Source: Cytophagales bacterium (lineage in GTDB: Bacteria; Bacteroidota; Bacteroidia; Cytophagales; Cyclobacteriaceae). Taken from it: DNA of 64,000 bases. Of the stretch, positions 34,888-43,752 are shown piece after piece; position 1 is the stretch's first letter, and the number at the start of each line of letters is the position of its first letter. The DNA is taken from the NCBI GenBank assembly GCA_033344775.1, contig JAWPMT010000004.1, forward strand, positions 186,001 through 250,000. The letters are read 5' to 3'. Both the position numbers and the translations under genes were made by a program. The notes beneath the pieces are model-generated. The model had not been told where the DNA came from, searched no databases, and worked only from the letters and a program-made list of their open reading frames with translations.

Positions 34888-35742
34888 TTAGATATGGATA
34901 AAAAATCCACCTTCTACCCGATGTAATACGCGATCATAACTGAGCGAGAAGAAGCCCCGAAGGGCATGTTGTCCTTGATAATATCTACGGATGCCCAACT
35001 TGCTCACGACCCGATCTATTGATCCGGTATCGACCTCCAGGTCTGCGTAAAAACTCAAGTCTTCGAAGGCGTGAACAATGGCGGAAAATGCCATATGGTT
35101 TTCGTCGAAACTTGCAACGAACTCGGTTTTTTCATCCACTCTCCTTGCTGCCACAAAGAGCTCATTATTCCTAATGAATCCCGAAACTGACAACATGTTA
35201 TATCCTAATTTCAGGTGATAGGCAGGCGCTCCGTCCTGTTGGTGTAGACCCATCCCAATTTTCCATTCCTTTGAGAACTGATAGTTCACTTTGACGCCAG
35301 GTCTCCCTCCCGGAATGGTCCGTTCCGCATTGGTTTCAACCTGACTTTGCCAGGTGGATGGATTGGGCCGCAGCTCTGTTGTAGGCGTGGCCATCAACCC
35401 CAGATGAATCGCCCATCGCTTACCAGGTGTGATGATGGATTCAAAATTGGTAAACGGTTTCGGGTCATCATCCCCTATCTCCCTTAGGACTCCAAAAGAT
35501 CGAACCTTCATCACCCCTGGGATGACTGTCAGGCTGATACGTGCTCCAGACTGGAAGGTCAGATTCCTCGATTGATTGAGCGATTTAGTATGGATCCGGG
35601 ATTCAGCGAGGAAGCCGATATATAACCTATCAATCGTTACCTCCTCGCTGACGGCAATATCTTCAATCTGCGACCAGCCAAGCGTCGCTCTCATCAGCCC
35701 CATCACCAGGATGGGGATCCAAATCTTATTGGTACGCATCAC
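34888..35742 (-). CDS. Outer-membrane barrel-like protein
   Basis: 284 residues. A signal peptide (MMRTNKIWIPILVMGLMRATLGWSQ) is followed by beta strands of alternating residues with aromatic belts, ending IHHRVEGGFFIHI-like (RVLHRVEGGFFIHI). The strands, such as ARISLTVIPGVMKVRSFGV and KWKIGMGLHQQDGAPAYHLKLGYN, suggest a small outer-membrane beta-barrel of 10-12 strands. I do not recognise a family. It begins 17 bases after the doxX stop, so the two are one operon under the 36244-36272 operator. Confidence 0.6.
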   Translation of the reverse strand: MMRTNKIWIPILVMGLMRATLGWSQIEDIAVSEEVTIDRLYIGFLAESRIHTKSLNQSRNLTFQSGARISLTVIPGVMKVRSFGVLREIGDDDPKPFTNFESIITPGKRWAIHLGLMATPTTELRPNPSTWQSQVETNAERTIPGGRPGVKVNYQFSKEWKIGMGLHQQDGAPAYHLKLGYNMLSVSGFIRNNELFVAARRVDEKTEFVASFDENHMAFSAIVHAFEDLSFYADLEVDTGSIDRVVSKLGIRRYYQGQHALRGFFSLSYDRVLHRVEGGFFIHI

Positions 35743-35759
35743 TGAAAACTCCTCCCGGA

Positions 35760-36167
35760 TTAGTCCCAGTCATTTGAGATAGAAAGGGCATGCTTGCCTG
35801 CACCTGAGAAGAAGATGGCTATCCCTCCGAATAAGTAGAATGCCTGGAGTTCGATGGCCCAGCCACCAAATTGATTGAGCGCAAATATGTCTCCCGAATG
35901 TGCCAGCAAAATGGCCACCAGCATAGTAAAGGACAAGGCAAGACTTGCCAATCGGGCACGATAACCAATGATCAATAGAATCGGAGCGACAATTTCACCG
36001 ATAAATGCCCCATAGGCAAAGAACTTCGGGAGTCCTGTGTTTTCCATTACGCTGCCGATGAAGGCATAACCGGACAGCAAGTTGCCAAATCCATGTAGGA
36101 TCAACAATAGGCCTACCAATACTCTGATGATCAATAGTGCTTTGTCTGTTTGCTTGTTAATTTCCAT
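35760..36167 (-). CDS. DoxX-family membrane protein
   Basis: 135 residues with four membrane helices (about 12-32, 48-68, 75-92, 103-122). Typical DoxX motifs are visible: LLIIRVLVGLLLILHGFGNLL at the N-terminus, GLPKFFAYGAFIGEIVAPILLIIGYRARLASL and FALNQFGGWAIELQAFYLFGGIAIFFSG. DoxX proteins are small membrane proteins often tied to redox or electrophile stress. It is the first gene of an operon with the barrel-like gene, preceded by the Crp/Fnr-type operator at 36244-36272. Confidence 0.88.
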   Translation of the reverse strand: MEINKQTDKALLIIRVLVGLLLILHGFGNLLSGYAFIGSVMENTGLPKFFAYGAFIGEIVAPILLIIGYRARLASLALSFTMLVAILLAHSGDIFALNQFGGWAIELQAFYLFGGIAIFFSGAGKHALSISNDWD

Positions 36168-36243
36168 GATTTCTTCTGTTTTAATTCACATCATTTTAGA
36201 TGCATCAAAGAGAAAAAATCGGGTAGAGAGCTAATAGGGGCTA

Positions 36244-36272
36244 GATCACGGCTTTTGTGTGATCCAAATCAC
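36244..36272 (-). promoter_or_regulatory. Three-half-site Crp/Fnr-type operator upstream of doxX operon
   Basis: Reads GATCAC-N9-GTGATC-N2-AATCAC. The last two half-sites form TGTGA-N6-TCACT (36258-36273). The spacing of all three half-sites is the same as at 34856-34884. It lies 77-105 bases before the doxX start and touches the end of the regulator gene. Confidence 0.7.
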
Positions 36273-36854
36273 TTAGCTCTGGAATCGGCTCAGGGTTTCG
36301 CGTGAAACACCCAGGTAAGCAGCCAAGAGTTTCTTAGGGACACGTTGAAATAATTGTGGGTATTGTTCGAAGAGCAAATCATATCGCTCCTGTGCCGTAT
36401 TTTTCAATAGAGAAAGTATCCTGTTTTGTAGTGAAATGTAACCGTGCTTGGTCTTGTATGCCCAGAATTTGTTCCAAAGGGGAATTTCACGCAACAGCTT
36501 TTCCTTGTTCTGATAATCAATGTAAAGCAACTCACAGTCTTCCAGGCAGTCTACTGAGATCTTAGCGTCAGTCTGGTTGGTGAATGCGTCGTAATCGGTA
36601 ACCCACCAGTCTTCCATCGCAAACATGAGAATGTGCTCCTTTCCGGATTGGTCCAGCACATAAGACTTGAGCAATCCTTTTTGAACCCAGTATTCACGGT
36701 AAACCGGCTCATCCTGCTGCACGATGAATTGATGTTTCCTTTTCTTGACCGTAACAAAGTGACTCAGTAGGTATTCAAATTCTTCATCCGAGATCGGCGT
36801 AATTTCTTCAATATGCTTTTTTAATGGGTGCACGGGCGATTCTTCTACCAGCAA
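36273..36854 (-). CDS. Crp/Fnr-family transcription regulator
   Basis: 193 residues. The N-terminal part (about 10-140) is a cyclic-nucleotide-binding-like beta roll (VTVKKRKHQFIVQQDEP...WVQKGLLKSYVLDQSGKEHILMFAMEDWW), without the Arg-Ser phosphate motif of cAMP-binding CRP, so the ligand may not be cAMP. The C-terminal part has a short winged helix with the recognition helix KKLLAAYLGVSRETLSRFQS. Members of this length are common in Bacteroidota. It is transcribed in the same direction as the two operons that carry GTGA-N6-TCAC operators and is the best candidate to control them. No such box is seen before its own start. Confidence 0.9.
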   Translation of the reverse strand: MLVEESPVHPLKKHIEEITPISDEEFEYLLSHFVTVKKRKHQFIVQQDEPVYREYWVQKGLLKSYVLDQSGKEHILMFAMEDWWVTDYDAFTNQTDAKISVDCLEDCELLYIDYQNKEKLLREIPLWNKFWAYKTKHGYISLQNRILSLLKNTAQERYDLLFEQYPQLFQRVPKKLLAAYLGVSRETLSRFQS

Positions 36855-36996
36855 GGTTAAGGAAAAGTGTGAATATACAATTCAATAACTCAGGAGTACA
36901 TTGATCAGACCTTACTCGAATGGAAAGGCGTGCAATTAAGCTTCAAATTACCTAAAGCCTCCTATCTTCACACCCACAAGGTCAAACCAACACAAA

Positions 36997-37377
36997 ATGA
37001 AACTCGTCCTTGCCTTTTTTAGTCTACTACTCGCTGCATCTGTATGGGTCTACGAGATCGATTCAGATGTGAATTTGCGCAAGGGTCCCAGCAATAAGAA
37101 AAAGATCCTACGAACTGTCGCCGGTGGGGAAAAAATCGAGGTACTGGAAAAGACCAATGAATTTTGGTGGAAGGTGGAATACCAGGGCACAGAAGGCTAC
37201 ATCGCATCGAGTTTTATCGTTGTGGCGGTTCCTGAAACAGCCATGAATTTCGCTACAGCAGCCTGGGATTTCATCATGGCGTATCCGGCGATTATGGGCA
37301 TTATTCTTTTTTTGGTGGTCTTTGGGATCATCAGAAAGGTGCAGCTTAGAAGGAACAAAAGATCATCCTCGAAATAA
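36997..37377 (+). CDS. Small SH3b-domain protein with C-terminal membrane helix
   Basis: 126 residues. A signal sequence (MKLVLAFFSLLLAASVWVYE) is followed by a bacterial SH3 domain at about 21-77 (DVNLRKGPSNKKKILRTVAGGEKIEVLEK, WWKVEYQGTEGYIASSFI). Residues about 92-116 form a membrane helix (YPAIMGIILFLVVFGIIRK) followed by a basic tail. SH3b domains often bind cell-wall peptides; here the domain would be held at the outer face of the membrane. A partial copy at 20135 shows that the gene was duplicated with its leader. Confidence 0.75.
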   Translation: MKLVLAFFSLLLAASVWVYEIDSDVNLRKGPSNKKKILRTVAGGEKIEVLEKTNEFWWKVEYQGTEGYIASSFIVVAVPETAMNFATAAWDFIMAYPAIMGIILFLVVFGIIRKVQLRRNKRSSSK

Positions 37378-37414
37378 TAACTCCTTTTAATTCGACAAAA
37401 ACCTTAGCCCTGAA

Positions 37415-37774
37415 AGTTTGTGAGGACACAAACTATGGCAGGGGAAAAACCCTAACCTAAGAAGTTCGTGGGGTCACAAACTTTGGCGGGAAAGTCATCT
37501 TCGAAGAAATAAGTCCGTTTGTATTATTACTAACAAGGTGAAGATTCTACCTACCATCGTATGAGTCTTCCAAATGATGATTCCTATCGTTTCTTAAAAG
37601 TTTGTGAGACACAAACTTTGGTGGGAAAAACTATGAAAGATGTAGTACCCTGGTAGGCACGCTTAGAGGAGGGCTACCAGAAGGCCTGAGCGAAGGGCGC
37701 ACCAAAAAGGGCTGGAAAAATCTTTGAAAATGATGATTTCTATCGTTTTACAAAAGTTTGTCGGGGTACAAACT
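37415..37774. repeat. Four AGTTTGTG...CACAAACT hairpins
   Basis: Hairpins at 37415-37434, 37463-37482, 37599-37617 and 37755-37774, with loops of 3-6 bases. The last two are parts of a longer unit that also shares GATGATT(C/T)CTATCGTTT before and TTTGGTGG after the hairpin. None has a T-run, so they are not plain terminators. No gene is seen between the SH3 gene and blaI (37378-37898). Confidence 0.75.
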
Positions 37775-37806
37775 TTGGTGGCTTCTAGGCAGGAAATCAC
37801 TCCTAT

Positions 37807-37862
37807 AACTTAAAAATAAGTTTAAAAACGTAAGAATAAGTTGTATAACTTAAAAATAAGTT
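37807..37862 (+). promoter_or_regulatory. Three tandem palindromic operators before blaI-like gene
   Basis: The perfect palindrome AACTTA-AAAA-TAAGTT stands at 37807-37822 and 37847-37862; a variant AACGTA-AGAA-TAAGTT is between them at 37827-37842. Starts are 20 bases apart, close to two helical turns. The last ends 37 bases before the start of the BlaI-like gene, so auto-repression is likely. Confidence 0.75.
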
Positions 37863-37898
37863 TTAAGCTTGCGTTGCTGATCAATAAATGTGAAAGTA

Positions 37899-38273
37899 AT
37901 GACGACACTCACGAAAGCGGAAGAGAAGATCATGAAGATCCTCTGGGGCATCAAGGAAGGTTTTATCAAGGATATCATCGACCAGTACCCCGACCCCAAA
38001 CCTCCCTACAATTCCGTATCCACCATCGTGCGGGTGCTGGTGCAAAAGGAGATCGTGGGATTCAAAGCTTTTGGGAAATCTCATCAATATCACCCATTGA
38101 TCAGTAAGGAGGAGTACAGCAAAGGACAGTTGTCACGCCTGGTTTCGGACTATTACAACAATTCGCTGAAACAAGTTGTCAATTTCTTCTCGGAAAGCAA
38201 GGAGCTCGACCAGAACGAGCTGGATGAGGTAATGAAGATGCTGGAAGACTTAAAATCGCAGAAAAATGATTGA
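37899..38273 (+). CDS. BlaI/MecI-family repressor
   Basis: 124 residues from the ATG at 37899; the GTG at 37890 would add three. The winged helix of the penicillinase-repressor family is seen in LTKAEEKIMKILWGI and YNSVSTIVRVLVQKEIVGFKAFGKSHQYHPLISKEEY, followed by the helical dimerisation part, SDYYNNSLKQVVNFFSESKELDQNELDEVMKMLEDL. Such repressors are inactivated by cleavage when the partner BlaR senses antibiotic or cell-wall stress. It overlaps the M56 gene by 8 bases and has three palindromes upstream. Confidence 0.92.
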   Translation: MTTLTKAEEKIMKILWGIKEGFIKDIIDQYPDPKPPYNSVSTIVRVLVQKEIVGFKAFGKSHQYHPLISKEEYSKGQLSRLVSDYYNNSLKQVVNFFSESKELDQNELDEVMKMLEDLKSQKND

Positions 38274-39954
38274 TTTGACCGTATACTTAGTGGAGTGCAG
38301 CTTGCTTTTGGCTTTGCTCTACAGCCTCTATTGGGTGCTCCTGCGTAAAGGCAGACTGTTTACGCTCAATCGATTTTTCCTGATTTCGGTATTTGCCGGA
38401 TCCTTCTTGATCCCTTTGATCGATATCAGTCTACCGACGGAAAACTATACCTACATCGAGGCTCCCGTGACAACTTTGAGCGATGCCAGGATGACGTATT
38501 ACGAGAAAATGGATGAATGGATGGTCCCTTCAGCAGCTCCAACGACTGGCGCGGAAAATACCATCCACCACCAGGGTAAAACCTCCTGGCTAATGGTAGG
38601 ATTGATTTCGCTTTACCTGACGGGTGTGGCCCTGTCCCTGATCCGGATGGGTTGGATCTACTTCACACTACTGCGGTTGAAAAAACAAGGCTCGCTCGAG
38701 GAGCGAGACGGACTCACACTGGTGAAATTGGATCAGCCAATAGCACCCTTCTCTTTCCTGAAATATGTATTTGTTTCAGCGGAACAGGTGGAAGAAGTAG
38801 GTTTCCAGCAGATCCTGGATCATGAACGTACGCACATTCGCGAACGGCATTCGATAGACTTAATGATTGTACAATTTCTGGCGGCCTTGCAGTGGTTCAA
38901 CCCTGCCGCATGGTGGCTGATTAAATCTCTAAAAACAACACATGAATATAGAGCAGACCAACAAATGATTTCTAAGGGTTATTCCGTGAATGAGTATCAG
39001 ACCTTGCTTTTGCAGCAGTTGATCAGCAACAACTCCTATGGGTTGGTACACAATTTCAATTTAACATTTATTAAAAAGAGAATAGCCATGATGAAAATTC
39101 AAAAAATAGGCTGGACAAGCAAATCGCAAATGGCTTTGGCCTTGTGTCTGGGTATGATAATTGCAATCATCACTGTGCAGTGCAATGCCAAAATAGAACA
39201 ATTAGAACCAGAAGCTACCATTCAGGAGGTAGCTATAGCACCTGTACAAGTAAACCTTCCAGTTATCGCTGCGAATGGGTTCAAACTGAATGAAGCCAGT
39301 GAAACAGATAATGCCATCATACTCTCCTTGAATCAGGACGGTCTATATGCAGACGGTATAGCCACTACTATAGATGACCTGGGTACCCTTGTACGAGAGC
39401 GTGTGAATGAAAGAGGTGTCGTAATCATGAGGATAGACCAGGATCAGACCATGGGGATGGTGCGATCTATTCAAAATGAACTGCGAGTGGCCGGTCGTCG
39501 GAAACTCCTCTATTCTGGCCTGAACGCAAATGGCAGTCACCAGGGATTACCGATCTTACTCCCTCCTCCTGTGAATGCGGAAAATTCACTTCCGGAAATC
39601 GATGACGCCTATATCAAGGAACATGATCTGGAGTTATTGTATTTAAACATTGGCATACCCGCTACTGCAGAACATCAAGCAACGGTCTACGAATTCGTAG
39701 TAGAACAAATGGAGCGAGGGAGATCTAATTACGTTGTTAGCGCCAAGTTTGACGATGATGATCTTTACAAAAACTACCTGGCGAATCTCCAATACGTCAA
39801 TGAAGGATTTAATCAGATCTATGATGAACGTGCTAAGGAAATGTATGGAAAAGGCTGGTGGGAAATTGATCGCTTCCTTGACGATGAAAATCGTGCGCAA
39901 TACAATGCCGTAAGAAAAGGTATTCCACGCGCAATCTCCATAGCTGAGAAGTAA
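38266..39954 (+). CDS. BlaR1-like M56 membrane metallopeptidase
   Basis: 562 residues. Membrane helices are at about 5-25, 38-55, 105-125 and about 278-298. The zinc site is H186-E-R-T-H190 in ILDHERTHIRERHSID, as in M56 (BlaR1/MecR1) peptidases. Outside the last helix there is no penicillin-binding transpeptidase-like domain. In its place residues about 340-430 look like an ExbD/TolR-type periplasmic domain (LGTLVRERVNERGVVIMRIDQDQTMG...VRSIQNELRVAG), followed by a polar part to the end. It overlaps blaI by 8 bases, so the pair is an operon. The sensed signal may be cell-wall stress other than beta-lactam binding. Confidence 0.88.
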   Translation: MIDLTVYLVECSLLLALLYSLYWVLLRKGRLFTLNRFFLISVFAGSFLIPLIDISLPTENYTYIEAPVTTLSDARMTYYEKMDEWMVPSAAPTTGAENTIHHQGKTSWLMVGLISLYLTGVALSLIRMGWIYFTLLRLKKQGSLEERDGLTLVKLDQPIAPFSFLKYVFVSAEQVEEVGFQQILDHERTHIRERHSIDLMIVQFLAALQWFNPAAWWLIKSLKTTHEYRADQQMISKGYSVNEYQTLLLQQLISNNSYGLVHNFNLTFIKKRIAMMKIQKIGWTSKSQMALALCLGMIIAIITVQCNAKIEQLEPEATIQEVAIAPVQVNLPVIAANGFKLNEASETDNAIILSLNQDGLYADGIATTIDDLGTLVRERVNERGVVIMRIDQDQTMGMVRSIQNELRVAGRRKLLYSGLNANGSHQGLPILLPPPVNAENSLPEIDDAYIKEHDLELLYLNIGIPATAEHQATVYEFVVEQMERGRSNYVVSAKFDDDDLYKNYLANLQYVNEGFNQIYDERAKEMYGKGWWEIDRFLDDENRAQYNAVRKGIPRAISIAEK

Positions 39955-40081
39955 GCAAAACTTAATTGGCGCGCGTCTTAGCGACACTAATCTGGCTCGC
40001 GTTTAAACTACGCGTGCTACTTTTTTAGTCAAATTAGGAACTCTTGATGGTGCTTGTTTGAAACGAGTGTATTTATTGGTA

Positions 40082-40140
40082 CGCGATTTAATCGCGCACT
40101 AGTATAGGGACCCGCTCTACGCGACCGGAATTCAATCGCG
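40082..40140. repeat. Two CGCGA...TCGCG palindromes
   Basis: CGCGATTTAATCGCG (40082-40096) and CGCGA (40120-40124) paired with TCGCG (40136-40140). Both are followed by CAC. They stand 45 bases before the ABC permease gene. Function is not clear. Confidence 0.4.
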
Positions 40141-40186
40141 CACCAGGTTTTATTATATTCAAAGACCACTCTATCAGAAAAAAACA

Positions 40187-42496
40187 ATGACCAAACACCT
40201 ATTCAGAAGAATCAACAAACAACGCTCTGTTTTTGCACTTGGACAATTCACCCTGGTCCTGGGCATGCTCTCTTGCCTGATCATATATGGGTTTGTGGCC
40301 CAGCAATACTCCTACGATTCATTTTATGAAAATGCACCTCAAATCAGTAGAATTAACACGATACAATCCAATGGTAGGACCATCGCGTTGACTAAGGGAA
40401 TTTTACGTGATCGAATCACCTCCAACTTTTTCGAGACTTCCGTCACACACTTCATGAAGACCCCTGTGGACCTGTCATTCGCGTATGAGGAGCGCATTAT
40501 TCCGACAAACAATGGGCTTTTAGTAGACCCAGCTTTTCCGGAGGTTTTTCAATTACCAGGTCTGGACGATTACAACCTACTCGATGAACCAAACGGCATC
40601 ATCCTCACACAAACTTTGGCTAACCAGCTGTTTGATGAACAAAGTGGTATCAATGAAATAATTACGGTACAAATGGGTCCTCGAAAACTCAATCTGACTG
40701 TTAAGGCAGTCATAGAAGACCTTCCCAATAACAGTAGTCTGTCTTTTGACTATTTGCTAACTGGTCCGGGTACACCCTTTTGGAATGATGAAGCCCCCTG
40801 GACCATTTTCCAGACGTTTCTTGCCTCATCATCTGGAACTCAAAACGCCATCCTTGCTTTCATCAATGAACAAGAGGAAACGGATCAGTCAAGCTACGGC
40901 ATTCAGCCGCTTTCAGATATACATTTAAGTGCTGGTATCGAGTTTGACACTTTTGAAAAATTCGACGCGAAGTACCTGACCTTATTGACCTCCACAGGCG
41001 TACTCATCTTCCTGGTCACCCTATTCAACTTCTTTAACCTGTTTTACAACCAGATCACTGCTCGAATCAGAGAAATCACGACCAAAAAAGTATTGGGTTC
41101 ATCTTTTTCGGCCATTACAAAAAGCCTGCTGTTCGAAATATACTTCCAGCTGCTATTTGCGGCTGCGTTGACCTATGGAATGCTATACGCAATCAATGAA
41201 CCTTTGTCTGCATTTTTAGGATTCGAGCCCGTTCGCCTTCACTATCCGGAATGGCTGTTGCCCATCCTGTTAGGAGCCGGGCTATTTGCTACGGTAATGG
41301 TCTTGATCGCAAGTGCACAGATGAATGCATACGATGTGCAAAATGGCTTGCGCGGCAAACTTAAAATTGGAAAACTCGGATTCAATTTGGGTAAACTCTT
41401 ATTAGCAGGACAATTCATGGTCACTTTTTTTGCAGTAACCAGTGGCCTGTTCATCGTACAACAAACCTCACGATTGCAACACGCTGAAGTAGGATATGAT
41501 TACGAGAATCTAGTGACCATCAAACGACCTGAGCAGGTGTCTTTAAATACCTGGAACAGCTTTCAGGATGCACTGGACCAACAAGCCTCGGTACTTTCAA
41601 CCGGACTGGCCGTATTCCCAGGAATCGGAGAATACAATATGTCAAGATTAGAAGATATCCAACAGCAGGAGCAGCATCGGCTCTATTGGATTGGTGTGGA
41701 CCCGGGTTTTATTCCAAGTATGAACATCGAACTGGTAGTTGGTAGAAATTTCGACCAGGAGCTCCAATCAGATGCACAATCTATCATTATAAACCAAAAA
41801 GCGTTGACCATGCTTGGAGGCGAATCGGCCCTTCAGCGAGAATATAAGTTCAGAAAGAAAAACTTCAAGATCATTGGCGTCGTTCGAGACTTCCATCATA
41901 AATCATTGAAAGAAGCAGTGGAGCCTATGATGATGACGCTTAACAATCCGCAAGCATTCCGTCATCTGATCGTTCGTTATTCAGGAATCAATCAAGGGGA
42001 TCTGAGCGAAATGGTCCGAACAACTTCTGCGGCTATCAATATTCCTGTTGAATTAGGTCTACGATTCATGGAGAGTGAATACAACCAAAAGCTCATGAAG
42101 GAGGAAAGTATCCTGGCCAAAGTAGTGGCTTCTTTTTCAGCCATAGCTATTTTGGTGAGTTTACTTGGATTATTCAGTTTCCTAACTTTTGAAATCAATC
42201 AGAGGAAAAGCAGTCTGAGTATCATGAAAGTATTGGGTGCGCAATTCAGGGATCACCTTAAAAACCTGAGTAGAGGCCCCATTTTAACCATGCTTTTTAC
42301 CGCTACACTGACAATTCCTATAGCGTTGTATTATCTCAGCCAATGGAAAAGTCAGTTCCTATTCCAAATAGAATTGGGTGCTGAGCATATCCTGGCTCCA
42401 CTCGGTTTATTAATGACTATGGTTCTATTGATTGCAACCCTATTTTCCGTGCAAATCGAACGAACCAATCCTGTGATTCACTTAAAAGACGAATGA
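40187..42496 (+). CDS. MacB/FtsX-type ABC transporter permease
   Basis: 769 residues. The organisation is typical of the large Bacteroidota permeases: one N-terminal helix (about 17-40), a MacB-like periplasmic core (NLLDEPNGIILTQTLANQLF), an FtsX domain with three helices (about 265-385), then a second helix-periplasmic core (about 400-650, IEDIQQQEQHRLYWIGVDPGFIPS-type) and three final helices (about 655-755). There is no ATP-binding protein next to it, so it would need one from elsewhere. Such proteins export lipids or peptides, or act in signalling without transport; the substrate is unknown. Confidence 0.85.
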   Translation: MTKHLFRRINKQRSVFALGQFTLVLGMLSCLIIYGFVAQQYSYDSFYENAPQISRINTIQSNGRTIALTKGILRDRITSNFFETSVTHFMKTPVDLSFAYEERIIPTNNGLLVDPAFPEVFQLPGLDDYNLLDEPNGIILTQTLANQLFDEQSGINEIITVQMGPRKLNLTVKAVIEDLPNNSSLSFDYLLTGPGTPFWNDEAPWTIFQTFLASSSGTQNAILAFINEQEETDQSSYGIQPLSDIHLSAGIEFDTFEKFDAKYLTLLTSTGVLIFLVTLFNFFNLFYNQITARIREITTKKVLGSSFSAITKSLLFEIYFQLLFAAALTYGMLYAINEPLSAFLGFEPVRLHYPEWLLPILLGAGLFATVMVLIASAQMNAYDVQNGLRGKLKIGKLGFNLGKLLLAGQFMVTFFAVTSGLFIVQQTSRLQHAEVGYDYENLVTIKRPEQVSLNTWNSFQDALDQQASVLSTGLAVFPGIGEYNMSRLEDIQQQEQHRLYWIGVDPGFIPSMNIELVVGRNFDQELQSDAQSIIINQKALTMLGGESALQREYKFRKKNFKIIGVVRDFHHKSLKEAVEPMMMTLNNPQAFRHLIVRYSGINQGDLSEMVRTTSAAINIPVELGLRFMESEYNQKLMKEESILAKVVASFSAIAILVSLLGLFSFLTFEINQRKSSLSIMKVLGAQFRDHLKNLSRGPILTMLFTATLTIPIALYYLSQWKSQFLFQIELGAEHILAPLGLLMTMVLLIATLFSVQIERTNPVIHLKDE

Positions 42497-42624
42497 TCTT
42501 TTAAGTGCTGGTATTTGTCTAAGAAGACGCATGCCCTTGAAAGAATATGGTAACAAGGATACCAACCTAGGAACATTTAGGTTGAGTAACACATCAAATA
42601 CTCCGCTTCATAATAAAATATACC

Positions 42625-43752
42625 ATGAATAAGATACTCATGCCTTTGTTTCTGATAGGTTTGCTCGGATGCAGCAAGCCATCAAAGACTAAATCCGAGA
42701 TGGAGACGATTCTAGATGAATTCGAATGGCAACTACAAAAAGACCTCAACGATGACGATTTAAATGGAAGTTTATCCATGGCAGTCATCAAAGGTGACAA
42801 AATCATCCGTACAAAAGCATTCGGGATCGCTGACCTTGAAAACTCCAAGGCAGATACTAACAGTATTTATAGAATTGGCTCTGTCTCTAAATCCTTCACC
42901 GCTTTTCTTATGATGAGACTAGTTCAAAAGGGAGTGTTTGCATTGGACGATCCGGTGGAGAAATATCTACCTGAAGTCAAAAGGATTGTGGGGTATTCAA
43001 AACACACAACCTTCACATTCAGACAACTTGCCAGTCATACATCCGGGTTAGGACATTTACCCAAAACGCGTTTCGTACCTTGCCAGGTAGCAGCATGGGA
43101 TTCACTATTATTAACTGTCCTCCCAAAAACACATTTCCGGTATCAACCAAACGAGCGATATGCCTATTCCAATATCGGTTTCGGCATCCTGGGATTGGCC
43201 ATTTCAAGAGCTGCGCAACGCCCATTTACAACATTGATGCAGACCGAGGTTTTCGAACCTTTACAAATGAATCATACGTTCTACGTCATTCCAGAAAACG
43301 AAATGCAGCACTGGGCAAAGGGAAGATCTGGAGGTCCTATCGGCGGTTACGATGATGATCGTCCGAGAAGAGAACTTCCCGGACGAAGTTGGGGCGTTCC
43401 GAACGGCGGCATTTGGTCGACCGCCAATGATCTTGCTCGATTCATGATCGGCAATGCAGGCTATTCTGACTTACTCAATCAACAACATCTGGAAATGATG
43501 CAAACCACACAGACACCAAAAGGAAATTGGCAGGAAAACTATGGACTTGGTTTCTCTATTTATCAGGACAGTACGCTACACACCATTGGACATCAGGGTG
43601 GAACCCCTGGATATCGGGCCGACTTATTATTAGAGAAAAACTCCAAATACGGTGTAATCCTCTTGCGAAATTATAACTGGGGCATTACCAATCTTTATCT
43701 GAGGTCTACACTTTTGTTGAAAAGGTTGAATCAGCTAAATAAAAATGATTGA
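42625..43752 (+). CDS. Serine hydrolase (beta-lactamase class C / D-Ala carboxypeptidase type) lipoprotein
   Basis: 375 residues. A lipobox LIGLLGC (Cys about 16) shows that it is a lipoprotein. The active-site motif S86-V-S-K89 (RIGSVSKSFTAF), YAYSNIGFG as the Y-x-N motif and HQGGTPGYRADLL (H-x-G) toward the C-terminus give the complete set of a PBP-type serine hydrolase. The family includes esterases, peptidases and lactamases, so the substrate is open. It is near blaI/blaR-like genes but not in that operon, because an ABC permease gene lies in between. Confidence 0.87.
   Translation: MNKILMPLFLIGLLGCSKPSKTKSEMETILDEFEWQLQKDLNDDDLNGSLSMAVIKGDKIIRTKAFGIADLENSKADTNSIYRIGSVSKSFTAFLMMRLVQKGVFALDDPVEKYLPEVKRIVGYSKHTTFTFRQLASHTSGLGHLPKTRFVPCQVAAWDSLLLTVLPKTHFRYQPNERYAYSNIGFGILGLAISRAAQRPFTTLMQTEVFEPLQMNHTFYVIPENEMQHWAKGRSGGPIGGYDDDRPRRELPGRSWGVPNGGIWSTANDLARFMIGNAGYSDLLNQQHLEMMQTTQTPKGNWQENYGLGFSIYQDSTLHTIGHQGGTPGYRADLLLEKNSKYGVILLRNYNWGITNLYLRSTLLLKRLNQLNKND

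Noticed and set aside
37415-37774. Set of transcription terminators
   Set aside because: The hairpins lack T-runs on both strands and are repeated as part of a longer unit.
40082-40140. Regulatory operator for the ABC permease gene
   Set aside because: The CGCGA/TCGCG palindromes have different spacing and no promoter element next to them, so they are listed only as repeats.
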